From NCBI GenBank assembly GCA_004557125.1, contig SFET01000025.1:17879-81878 (forward strand): a stretch of 64,000 nt of DNA, in the 5' to 3' direction. The position numbers and the translations under genes were made by a program. Origin of the DNA: Clostridiales bacterium (GTDB lineage: Bacteria; Bacillota; Clostridia; Christensenellales; Aristaeellaceae). How positions within the stretch are numbered: the stretch's first letter is position 1; every line of letters starts with the position of its first letter. Positions 50,469 to 64,000 of this stretch are shown here, piece after piece. The notes beneath the pieces are model-generated. The model was not told where the DNA came from. It saw only the letters and a program-made list of their open reading frames with translations, and did not search any database.

Positions 50469-51989
50469 ATGAACAAGACCATTCTTGAAATGAAGGGCAT
50501 CACCAAGTACATCTTCGATGCCTACGGAAACGCTCTTCGCAACGCCACCGTCAAGATCCTGGACGGCGTGAACTTCGATCTGCGCGAGGGCGAGGTGCAC
50601 ATCCTGGTGGGCGAGAACGGCGCGGGCAAGTCCACGCTGATGAAGATTCTGGGCGGCATCCTGCCCCCCGACGAGGGCGAGATCCTGCTGGACGGCAAGG
50701 TGGTGCACCCCCGCAACGCCCGCGAGGCCATGGAGCTGGGCATCGGCTTCATCCATCAGGAGCTGAACCTGTGCAACAACCTCTCCGTGGCCCAGAACAT
50801 CTTCATCGGCCGCGAGAAAAAGGGCCGCTTCCTGATGGACAACCGGGGCATGGTGAAGGAGGCCCGCCGGATGCTCAACGAGCTGGGCATCGACATCGAC
50901 CCCACCATGCAGGTGGCCAAGCTCTCCACCGCCCAGCAGCAGGTGGTGGAGATCGTCAAGGTGCTCAGCTACAACTGCCGCATCATCATCATGGACGAGC
51001 CCACCTCCTCCCTGACCAAGAAGGAGATCGACTTCCTGTTCGGCCTGATCCACAAGCTGCGCAGCGAGGGCGTGTCCATCATCTACATCTCCCACCGCAC
51101 CGAGGAGTTCGAGCAGGTGGGCGACCGCCTGAGCGTGCTGCGCGACGGCCAGTACATCGGCACGCTGGTGCGCGAGGAGTTCGAGATCGACCGCATCGTG
51201 AAGATGATGGTCGGCCGCCAGCTGGGCGAGATGTACGAGAATCATCATGTGCCCGGCAGCGAGGTTGCGCTGGAGGTCAAAGGCATGCGCCTGGAGCCCC
51301 ACACCGCGCCCATCGACATCAAGGTGCACGCCGGCGAGATCGTGGGCATGGGCGGCCTGGTCGGTGCGGGCCGCACGGAGCTGGCCAAGTCCATCTACGG
51401 CGCGCGCAGGAGCTTCGGCGGCGAGGTGTACTACTATGGAAAGAAGTATGCCACCCTCGATCCCCAGAAGTGGCTGCGCGACGGCCTGATCTACCTGACC
51501 GAGGACCGCAAGGACGAGGGCCTCATTCTGGAGATGGGCATCGCCGAGAACATCACCCTGGCCAATCTCTGGCGTATGTTCAAAAAGGGCGTGATCAAGC
51601 CCTCTGTTGAGCGCGAGACCTCCGACAAGATGGTTGAGGAGCTCAACATCATGTGCAAGAACAAGACCCAGCCGGTCAAGACCCTGTCCGGCGGCAACCA
51701 GCAGAAGGTGGTGCTGGGCAAGTGCCTGGTCACCACGCCGAAGGTGCTGATCCTGGACGAGCCCACCCGCGGCATCGACGTGGGCGCCAAGCGCGAGATC
51801 TACCACATCATCGATTCCATCGCCGCCGAGGGCGTGGCCGTCATCATGATCTCCTCGGATATGCCCGAGCTCATCGGCATGTCCGACCGCATCTATGTGA
51901 TGAAGGACGGCTGCGTCGTGGCGGAGATCAAGGACAAGGCCGACATGCAGCAGGAGAAGATTTTGTCCTATACAATCGGTCAAAAGTGA
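50469..51989 (+). CDS. Sugar ABC transporter ATP-binding protein (RbsA-like, double NBD)
   Basis: A 506-residue ATPase with two nucleotide-binding domains. NBD1: Walker A GENGAGKST (about 50-58), signature KLSTAQQQVVEIVK and Walker B IIMDEPTSSL. NBD2 has the degenerate loop GGLVGAGRTELAKS in place of Walker A, as usual in RbsA/MglA, with signature LSGGNQQKV and LILDEPTRGIDVGAK. It is last in the transporter operon, and a terminator follows. Confidence 0.95.
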   Translation: MNKTILEMKGITKYIFDAYGNALRNATVKILDGVNFDLREGEVHILVGENGAGKSTLMKILGGILPPDEGEILLDGKVVHPRNAREAMELGIGFIHQELNLCNNLSVAQNIFIGREKKGRFLMDNRGMVKEARRMLNELGIDIDPTMQVAKLSTAQQQVVEIVKVLSYNCRIIIMDEPTSSLTKKEIDFLFGLIHKLRSEGVSIIYISHRTEEFEQVGDRLSVLRDGQYIGTLVREEFEIDRIVKMMVGRQLGEMYENHHVPGSEVALEVKGMRLEPHTAPIDIKVHAGEIVGMGGLVGAGRTELAKSIYGARRSFGGEVYYYGKKYATLDPQKWLRDGLIYLTEDRKDEGLILEMGIAENITLANLWRMFKKGVIKPSVERETSDKMVEELNIMCKNKTQPVKTLSGGNQQKVVLGKCLVTTPKVLILDEPTRGIDVGAKREIYHIIDSIAAEGVAVIMISSDMPELIGMSDRIYVMKDGCVVAEIKDKADMQQEKILSYTIGQK

Positions 51990-51998
51990 GTTATAATG

Positions 51999-52029
51999 AA
52001 TGCAGCGGCAGCTTTACCGCTGCATTTTT
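51999..52029 (+). terminator. Terminator after ABC ATPase gene
   Basis: AATGCAGCGG (51999-52008) pairs with CCGCTGCATT (52017-52026), followed by TTT. Possibly partial, since DUF4867 follows closely on the same strand with no clear promoter. Confidence 0.75.
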
Positions 52030-52051
52030 GGAATCACAGGAGGAATTCAAG

Positions 52052-52681
52052 ATGAAGATTCAATCCGTTTTCGATCCGGCCTTCGCCCGCTACGGCAAGG
52101 TGATCAAGGGCTTTGACACCGCCGCACTGGAGGCTGAGATGGCCAAGCTGCCCTGCCCGGACGGCGCCGTGGTGTACGTTCCCTCCGTGCCCGAGCTGGA
52201 GGCGCTGGACATCATGCAGGCGTTTACCGATCAGCTCTACGGCGGCATGCCCATCCAGATCGGCTACTGCAACGGCGACAACCACGTGATGAACTGCCTG
52301 GAGTATCACCGCGACAGTGAGCTGAACCTGGCCTGCACTGACATGATCCTGCTGCTGGGCCTGGAGGCCGATGTGGACTTCGAGAAGTACGAGTACGATA
52401 CCTCCAAGGTCGAGGCCTTCCTCGCGCCCAAGGGCACGCTGGTGGAGGTCTATGCTACCGCCATGCACTACGCGCCCATCAATGCCGGCGGCAAGTTCCG
52501 CTGCACGGTGGTGCTGCCCAAGGGCACGAACACCGAGCTCAAGTTCAAGCCCGATCCCGCCGGTGAGAGCCGCCTGCTGACCGCCACCAACAAGTGGCTG
52601 CTGGCCCACGCGGAATCCCCGGAAGCCAAGAATGGCGCAGTGGTCGCGCTCAAGGGCGAGAATCCGGTGGTCAACTACTGA
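52052..52681 (+). CDS. DUF4867 family protein, cupin-like
   Basis: A 209-residue protein matching DUF4867, a Firmicute family of unknown function. The stretch VEVYATAMHYAPINAGGKFR and TVVLPKGTN reads like a cupin barrel with a His, so a role in binding or isomerising a sugar is plausible. ATG 52052 has an ideal AGGAGGA upstream. Placement directly after a sugar importer supports a sugar link. Confidence 0.75.
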   Translation: MKIQSVFDPAFARYGKVIKGFDTAALEAEMAKLPCPDGAVVYVPSVPELEALDIMQAFTDQLYGGMPIQIGYCNGDNHVMNCLEYHRDSELNLACTDMILLLGLEADVDFEKYEYDTSKVEAFLAPKGTLVEVYATAMHYAPINAGGKFRCTVVLPKGTNTELKFKPDPAGESRLLTATNKWLLAHAESPEAKNGAVVALKGENPVVNY

Positions 52682-52688
52682 TGAAACG

Positions 52689-52715
52689 GGCGGAGGATGT
52701 TTCCTCCGCCTTTTT
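52689..52715 (+). terminator. Terminator after DUF4867 gene
   Basis: GGCGGAGGA (52689-52697) pairs with TCCTCCGCC (52702-52710), then TTTTT. Confidence 0.85.
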
Positions 52716-52735
52716 CTGTGAATGGGGGAGAGGGC

Positions 52736-53524
52736 ATGCTTCAGAAAATCGCGGACGCCGTCAACCTGCTGGGCCGCTTCTGCGGGCGGCGGGACGTGTC
52801 CGAGCTGAGCCGGGAGCAGCTGCAAGAGCGTTTCGGTGTGGGGCACGCAGATGTGATGGCGCTGTTCGGCGGCAGCATCCTCTGCGGCGGAGATGTGCTG
52901 GCGGAAGCCATGCGCGCGGGCGTGACGCACCGCTATGTGATCGTGGGCGGCGAGGGCCACACCACCCAGCGCCTGCGGGATATCATGGCCCGGGAGCTGC
53001 CGGGGTTTGAGACCGACGGCGTGCCGGAGGCGCGGCTGTTCGCGCAGTACCTGAAGCTGCGCCACGGCCTGGAGGCGGACTTTCTGGAGTGCGAATCCAC
53101 GAACTGCGGCAACAACATCACAAACCTGCTGGAGATGCTGAGGAAAAACTCCGTGGAATGCAATACCTTGATCCTGACGCAGGACGCGAGCATGCAGCTG
53201 CGCATGGCGGCGGGGCTGGAAAAGCATGCGCCGGAGATCACTGCGATCAGCTATGCCGCCTATGCGGCGGAGGTGGAGGCGCAGAACGGCGAGCTTACCT
53301 TCCGGGATACGCCCCGGGGCATGTGGAGCATGGAGCGCTACATCACGCTGCTGATGGGGGAGATCCCCCGGCTGCGGGACGACGCGGAGGGCTACGGTCC
53401 ACGCGGGCGCGGCTTCATCGCCCACGTGGACGTGCCGGAGGAGGTGGAGCGCGCCTTTGCATTCCTGCGCGAATGCTTCCCGGAGTCCGTGCGCGCGGCG
53501 AACCCGGAATATGCGTCCGGATGA
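52736..53524 (+). CDS. YdcF/ElyC-like (DUF218) protein
   Basis: A 262-residue Rossmann-like protein resembling YdcF: VMALFGGSILCGGDVLAEAM, RYVIVGGEGHTTQRLRD, FLECESTNCGNNITNLLEML and LILTQDASMQLRMAAGLEK give the DUF218 order (NxG-type loop, E/S-T-N site, helix). No membrane segment, as in YdcF of E. coli; function unknown, binding of a nucleotide-like ligand suspected. ATG 52736 with GGGGGAGAGGG just upstream; the upstream ATG-like start crosses the terminator. Confidence 0.8.
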   Translation: MLQKIADAVNLLGRFCGRRDVSELSREQLQERFGVGHADVMALFGGSILCGGDVLAEAMRAGVTHRYVIVGGEGHTTQRLRDIMARELPGFETDGVPEARLFAQYLKLRHGLEADFLECESTNCGNNITNLLEMLRKNSVECNTLILTQDASMQLRMAAGLEKHAPEITAISYAAYAAEVEAQNGELTFRDTPRGMWSMERYITLLMGEIPRLRDDAEGYGPRGRGFIAHVDVPEEVERAFAFLRECFPESVRAANPEYASG

Positions 53525-53546
53525 GGACAAAACAGACACAAAAATG

Positions 53547-53577
53547 CCCGGATGCTTCCATATGGCTTGCATCCGGG
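53547..53577. terminator. Hairpin after YdcF-like gene, T-run on minus strand
   Basis: CCCGGATGC (53547-53555) pairs perfectly with GCATCCGGG (53569-53577). The adjoining A-run (TTTTT on the minus strand) makes it a good terminator for minus-strand transcripts from xpt and the HAD gene. Confidence 0.65.
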
Positions 53578-53643
53578 AACATAGCTTATCAAAGAATTCC
53601 GGGAGAGTGCGAGAGGGCTGCAGCCCTTTCGCACTTTAATCGT

Positions 53644-53732
53644 GGTCGGCATAGCAGTCGCGCTGCTGCGCAAGCGCAAGCGCGACCAGCCGACGCGGAA
53701 CCTGCGGTTCCCAGCGTCGCGCTGCCGAAACC
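53644..53732 (-). repeat. Three-way-junction repeat, copy C (inverted)
   Basis: Reading the minus strand from 53738: GCGCAGGTTTCGGCAGC as in copy B, then hairpin 1 GACGC-t-g-GGAACC / GGTTCC-GCGTC, linker GGCTG, hairpin 2 GTCGCGC / GCGCGAC with inner TGCGC/GCGCA, and a closing TGCCG-ACC that pairs with GGT-tt-CGGCA. Arms differ in sequence from copies A and B but keep pairing. Confidence 0.65.
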
Positions 53733-53783
53733 TGCGCGCAGGCGCAACGGTTTCGGTGCGTGAGCATGTACGTCGACCACGGG

Positions 53784-53909
53784 CGATTTTTGTGACGGAA
53801 AATCCTATTTTTCAGAACAAAAATCGATTCTTTGCAGTCTCCGCTGAAATCCCTTGGGATTTCAGCGGAGACTGGAGGGGGTGGTCGTGGCGGGGGAGAT
53901 ACTCCCCCG
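53784..53909. repeat. Cluster of palindromes, no gene
   Basis: Within the 394-base gap 53525-53918 are CGATTTTTGT/ACAAAAATCG (53784-53793, 53817-53826), a 17-bp inverted repeat around TT (53837-53872) and CGGGGGAG/CTCCCCCG (53891-53909); GTGCGA..TCGCAC with AGGGCTGCAGCCCT lies earlier at 53607-53634. I see no coding sequence. Confidence 0.7.
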
Positions 53910-53918
53910 TCCACTATT

Positions 53919-54698
53919 TTACAGAAGCGGAACCATGTCCGCCAGGCGGTCGAATTTGAGGTCGGGCACGGTCTTGGACTCGGCCAGCATCTCCTCGGTG
54001 GTCTCGCCGGACATCACCAGTATGGACAGCATGCCGCTGCGAAGTCCGGTTTCAATGTCGGTGTACAGGCGGTCGCCCACCATCGCCATCTCGTTGCAGG
54101 AAAGACCCGTGCGGCGCCTGGCGGCCTCCACGATGCCGGTGTGGGGCTTGCCCACGATCAGATCCGGGCGGCGGCCGGTGGAGGCCTCGATGAAGGCCAT
54201 GATCGCGCCGATGTCCGGGATGAAGCCCGTCTCGGTGGGGCAGTTGAAGTCCGGGTGGGTGGCGATGTAGGGAAGTCCCGCGCGCACGAAGTCGCACACT
54301 GCAGTCATCTTGGCGTAGTCCAGGGTGGTGTCGAAGCCGATGACCACGATCTCCGGATTTCTCTGGTCCACTTCGATGCCTGCCTCGCGGAAGTCCTGCA
54401 CCAGGAATTCGTTGCCCAGCACGAAGGCGCGCTTGCCGGGATAGAGCTCCCTGAGCTTCTCGCAGGTGGCCTCGCCGGAGGTCATCACCTTGCTGCGATC
54501 CACATCAAGCCCCATGCGGCGCAGGCGCTGCACGTAGAAATCGGCGTTGTGGGAGGAATTGTTGGTGAGGAAGAGGAAGTCGCGGCCTGTGGACTTCACC
54601 TTCTCGATGAAGTCCAGGGAACCCTCGATCAGTTGATCTCCCAGATAGAAGGTGCCGTCCATGTCCAGCAGGAACAGCTTCACATCCTTAAGCGTCAT
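53919..54698 (-). CDS. HAD-IIA family phosphatase (NagD-like)
   Basis: A 259-residue sugar-phosphate or nucleotide phosphatase. DMDGT carries the nucleophile; LTNNSSHN is motif II; VGKPH and VGDRLYTDIETGLRSG supply motifs III and IV. ATG 54698 has AGAGGTGG 8 bases upstream, preferred over GTG 54710. It is 15 bases downstream of xpt on the same strand; the substrate is unknown. Confidence 0.9.
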   Translation of the reverse strand: MTLKDVKLFLLDMDGTFYLGDQLIEGSLDFIEKVKSTGRDFLFLTNNSSHNADFYVQRLRRMGLDVDRSKVMTSGEATCEKLRELYPGKRAFVLGNEFLVQDFREAGIEVDQRNPEIVVIGFDTTLDYAKMTAVCDFVRAGLPYIATHPDFNCPTETGFIPDIGAIMAFIEASTGRRPDLIVGKPHTGIVEAARRRTGLSCNEMAMVGDRLYTDIETGLRSGMLSILVMSGETTEEMLAESKTVPDLKFDRLADMVPLL

Positions 54699-54713
54699 GT
54701 CTCGCGCCACCTC

Positions 54714-55256
54714 TCAGTCGAACTCGATCAGATTCTCGGCCATGCGCTTCACCGGGGCCAGAATCTCCACGCGGTAGCCGGCCTCCTGCAGCTTCTTCAG
54801 GCCCGGCTGGAAGGTCTTGTCTGCGCCCGCGCGCTCCAGCAAGCTCGATGCGCCCAGCGCAGCCTCGCCGTTGGCCAGGAAGTCGTCGATCAGCAGCACC
54901 CTGTCGCCCGGATGCACGAACTGGGGCTTCAGCGTCAGCTGGTAGGGCGCGTTCTTGGTGAAGGAGAACACCTCCGTCTGGAGGATTCCCTCCTTCAGGA
55001 TGCTCGATTTGGACTTCTTCAGGATCACCAGCGGCAGATCCATCTCCAGCGCGGCCATGGCGGCGGGCGCGATGCCGGAGGATTCGATGGTCACGATGCG
55101 GGTGATGCCCGCGTCTGCGAAGCGGCGGGCGAACTCGCGGCCCACCTCCTGCATCAGCTTCACGTCCACCTGATTGTTCAGAAAGGAGTCCACCAGCAGC
55201 ACGTGCTCGTCCAGCGCGCGGCCGCAGTCCAGTATCTTTTGTTTCAGCAGTTCCAT
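54714..55256 (-). CDS. xpt: Xanthine phosphoribosyltransferase, with short internal deletion
   Basis: A 180-residue Xpt-like enzyme, which makes XMP from xanthine and PRPP. VLLVDSFLNNQVDVKLMQEV, ITRIVTIESSGIAPAAMA and VLLIDDFLANGEAA (PRPP loop) are signatures. Family members have about ten residues of the type SIAGIGIVIE between AGA and KSFQPG; here AGA is followed by DKTFQPG, a loss of nine residues in frame near 54830. That strand is part of the core, so the product may not fold. The ATG 55256 follows a promoter TATAAT on the minus strand. No purine riboswitch is visible in the short leader. Confidence 0.8.
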   Translation of the reverse strand: MELLKQKILDCGRALDEHVLLVDSFLNNQVDVKLMQEVGREFARRFADAGITRIVTIESSGIAPAAMAALEMDLPLVILKKSKSSILKEGILQTEVFSFTKNAPYQLTLKPQFVHPGDRVLLIDDFLANGEAALGASSLLERAGADKTFQPGLKKLQEAGYRVEILAPVKRMAENLIEFD

Positions 55257-55293
55257 AGTCGCCCATTCCCTTCCTAAAAAACTGTATAAAAGT

Positions 55294-55299
55294 ATTATA
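55294..55299 (-). promoter_or_regulatory. -10 box of xpt operon
   Basis: TATAAT on the minus strand at 55299-55294, about 38 bases before the xpt ATG; the -35 is weak. Confidence 0.55.
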
Positions 55300-55414
55300 C
55301 CACAGCCGCGCCCTTCATGAAATAGAGGGGCGGTTAACCTTGGGTGATTTTGGCCGGCGATGAAAGGGCATCGGGTCAAAGACCACGCCTTGCGCTGCTG
55401 CCAGCGCTTTCCGC

Positions 55415-55444
55415 TTGCGCATGCCGCGGCGCGTATGCTATAAT
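55415..55444 (+). promoter_or_regulatory. Possible promoter of tRNA nucleotidyltransferase gene
   Basis: TATAAT at 55439-55444 with a weak TTGCGC (55415-55420) 18 bases upstream. The 203-base divergent gap 55257-55459 holds this and the xpt -10. Confidence 0.45.
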
Positions 55445-55459
55445 GCACCGGGTGATTTC

Positions 55460-56833
55460 ATGAATACTTACGAACAGGATCTGGCGCTCTCCAGGGACAT
55501 CGCCGCGCGGGTTGCGGATGCGGGCGGACGCGCCTACTACGTGGGCGGCTTCGTGCGCGATGGCCTGATGGGCGTCGCCTGCAAGGACATCGACATCGAA
55601 GTCTACGGCATCGCTCCCGATGAACTGCGCGCGCTGCTGTCCAACCTGGGCGAGGTCTACGACCGGGGCGCCAGCTTCGGCGTGCTGGGACTGCGCCACA
55701 GCGACATCGACATCGCCATGCCCCGCACGGAGTCCCGCACGGGGGAGAGGCACACCGATTTCGACGTGTCTGTTGACCCCTTCCTGCCGCCGGAGCGCGC
55801 CTGTTTGCGCCGGGACTTCACCATCAACGCCATGATTCAGGACGTGCTCACCGGCGAGGTGAAGGACTTCCACGGCGGTCGGGAGGATCTGGAGCGGCGG
55901 ATCATCCGCTGCGTAAGTTCTGCCACCTTCGTCGAGGACGCGCTGCGCATCTTCCGCGCCGCACAGTTCGCCGCCCGTCTGGGGGCGGAGATCGAACCGG
56001 AGACGCGGAAGCTGTGCGCGTCGATGGATGTGACCCACCTGAGCGTGGAGCGCATCCTGGGGGAGACGGAGAAGGCACTTCTGAAGGCGGACAAGCCCTC
56101 GGTCTACTTCCGGGAGCTTCAGGCGATGGATCACCTGAAGGAATTCTTCCCGGAACTGGAGGCCACCGTCGGCGTTGAGCAGAACCCCAAATTCCACCCC
56201 GAGGGCGACGTGTTCACCCACACCATGCTCACGCTGGACGAGGCCGCGAAGCTGCGCGGCCGGGCGGAGGTTCCGCTGGGCTTCATGCTCTCGGCGCTCT
56301 TTCATGATCTGGGCAAGTGCGTGGCGACCGAGGTGCAGGAGGACGGGCGCATCACCGCCTACGGCCACGAGGTGCTGGGCCTGGAGATGGTGGAAAAACA
56401 GCTGCGGCGCATCACCAACAATGAGAAGCTCATCGCCTATGTGCTGAACCAGACGGAGCTGCACATGCGGCCCAACATGCTGGCGGGAGCCAAGTCCAAG
56501 AAGAAAAAGACGCGCATGCTCTTCGATCTGAGCGTCTGTCCCAACGACCTGATCCTGCTGGCCCGGGCCGACGCAAGCGGCAAGCTGGACGAGCCCTATG
56601 ATGAAAATACCGAGCTCTGGCTGCGGGAGCGCCTGGAGGACTACCGCGCGTGCCTGAAGCGCCCCATGGTGACGGGCCAGGATCTGATCCATGCGGGACT
56701 TAAGCCGGGCAAGGACTTCGGCGAGCTGCTCCGCCGCGGGCGCATGCTGCACTTCTCCGGGCTGGAAAAGGGCGTGGCGCTGCGGCAGCTGCTGGGCGAA
56801 TATCAGAAAATGCAGGAATCAAATTCAAACTAA
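55460..56833 (+). CDS. HDIG-domain tRNA nucleotidyltransferase / poly(A) polymerase family protein
   Basis: A 457-residue class II nucleotidyltransferase. RAYYVGGFVRDGLMG and DIDIEVYGI (metal-binding DxD) form the catalytic head; RRDFTINAMIQD and EDALRIFRAAQFAARLG recognise the nucleotide and tRNA; a HD domain follows with HTMLTLDEA and LFHDLGKCVAT. This resembles CCA-adding enzymes with an HD tail. ATG 55460 with GGTGA upstream. It might be the cell's CCA enzyme; other copies cannot be excluded. Confidence 0.85.
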   Translation: MNTYEQDLALSRDIAARVADAGGRAYYVGGFVRDGLMGVACKDIDIEVYGIAPDELRALLSNLGEVYDRGASFGVLGLRHSDIDIAMPRTESRTGERHTDFDVSVDPFLPPERACLRRDFTINAMIQDVLTGEVKDFHGGREDLERRIIRCVSSATFVEDALRIFRAAQFAARLGAEIEPETRKLCASMDVTHLSVERILGETEKALLKADKPSVYFRELQAMDHLKEFFPELEATVGVEQNPKFHPEGDVFTHTMLTLDEAAKLRGRAEVPLGFMLSALFHDLGKCVATEVQEDGRITAYGHEVLGLEMVEKQLRRITNNEKLIAYVLNQTELHMRPNMLAGAKSKKKKTRMLFDLSVCPNDLILLARADASGKLDEPYDENTELWLRERLEDYRACLKRPMVTGQDLIHAGLKPGKDFGELLRRGRMLHFSGLEKGVALRQLLGEYQKMQESNSN

Positions 56834-56867
56834 AATAAGAATTGAATGAAATTATTCAATAATGAGG

Positions 56868-56909
56868 GCGTGCCGGAGGCGGCGTGGAAGCTGCCGCGGT
56901 GCGCTTTTT
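56868..56909 (+). terminator. Terminator before rpoB
   Basis: GCGTGCCG (56868-56875) pairs with CGGTGCGC (56897-56904, two wobbles), an inner GGCGGC/GCTGCC adds to the stem, then TTTTT. Confidence 0.75.
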
Positions 56910-56974
56910 ATGTTAAATTTTCAAGAACTGGGAAAAATGCGCCAGAATTGCCGGAAAACCGGAAAAAGCGGGGC

Positions 56975-57003
56975 TTGACAAACAAAAAAACCTATGATAT
57001 ATT
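56975..57003 (+). promoter_or_regulatory. Promoter of rpoBC
   Basis: TTGACA (56975-56980), a 17-base spacer, TATATT (56998-57003), about 200 bases before the rpoB ATG. The leader holds a small CGCCGG/CCGGCG hairpin; no recognised riboswitch. Confidence 0.75.
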
Positions 57004-57204
57004 TCTATATTGCATTATTATGGACAAAAGTCTGCTTCAGACATAAAATTTTCACAGATTGACGCAAAATCGCCGAAAAAACTGTGCAGATGTCTGAAAA
57101 TAACGAAAGCTTATCCGAAAGATAACCTTCGACTTTTGGACCATGACGTTCGGAATCGCCGGCATGCTCCGGCGGTGGAAATAAAGATAGGGGTGATTGA
57201 AGGT

Positions 57205-60993
<3,789 letters not shown>

Positions 60994-61057
60994 GCGACCG
61001 CACACTGCTTTCAGGTGAGGAATTCACCGTGTCTTGATATAGAAGGGAGAGAGCTCC

Positions 61058-64000
<2,943 letters not shown>

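Noticed and set aside
55257..55320. Purine riboswitch upstream of xpt
   Set aside because: The leader between the -10 box and the ATG is under 40 bases, too short for the aptamer, and no conserved core is seen.

Overview
This 64 kb window is a dense chromosomal segment of a high-GC member of the Firmicutes, most likely class Clostridia; genus and order cannot be fixed from the sequence. The evidence is gene order: a yerC-pcrA-ligA block, the classic yicC-gmk-rpoZ-coaBC-priA-def-fmt-rsmB-rlmN-stp-prkC-rsgA-rpe cluster, a PyrR-attenuated pyrR-uraA operon, a GerW (YtfJ)/DUF2953 sporulation pair, and strong AGGAGG-type ribosome sites with many TTG and GTG starts. I see no rRNA, tRNA, CRISPR array, phage or insertion sequence.

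Layout. 1-2 kb: a truncated FGGY sugar kinase and a small membrane protein, divergent from an XRE regulator. 2-20.4 kb: housekeeping genes for repair, nucleotide and CoA synthesis, fork restart, N-formyl-methionine processing, rRNA methylation and Ser/Thr kinase signalling. 20.5-26.3 kb: a secreted serpin, the pyr operon, an unknown gene and the gerW pair. 26.4-28.8 kb: an RsmC-like methyltransferase and RNase Y. 29-34.8 kb: a four-gene operon of a lamin-tail/CotH kinase protein, a VTC polyphosphate-polymerase-like protein, a DUF4956 membrane protein and a second lamin-tail protein. 35.8-42 kb: polA, coaE, a lytic transglycosylase, a peptide-binding lipoprotein and a beta-lactamase-fold protein. 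42-47 kb: MarR/TauE, LysR divergent from SemiSWEET/SGNH, and a MATE exporter with a structured leader. 47.2-53.5 kb: a ribose-type ABC importer behind tandem LacI-type operators, with DUF4867 and YdcF-like genes. 53.6-57 kb: a HAD phosphatase, xpt and a tRNA nucleotidyltransferase-like gene. 57-64 kb: rpoB and the first part of rpoC.

Points of most interest: (1) a repeated intergenic element, two copies at about 21.9 kb and one inverted at about 53.7 kb, that folds as a three-way junction whose arms change sequence while keeping their pairing; (2) tandem 54-base two-hairpin repeats upstream of polA; (3) the CotH-VTC-DUF4956-lamin-tail operon, which looks like a surface-assembly or protein-modification system; (4) a lipoprotein serpin with an inhibitory hinge and predicted P1 Met, whose Shine-Dalgarno is buried in a perfect 14-bp inverted repeat; and (5) three conserved genes (ligA, yicC, xpt) with short internal deletions, two of them frameshifting, which raises a question of assembly accuracy or real decay.

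All calls come from reading the sequence and recalling family motifs; no database search was run.
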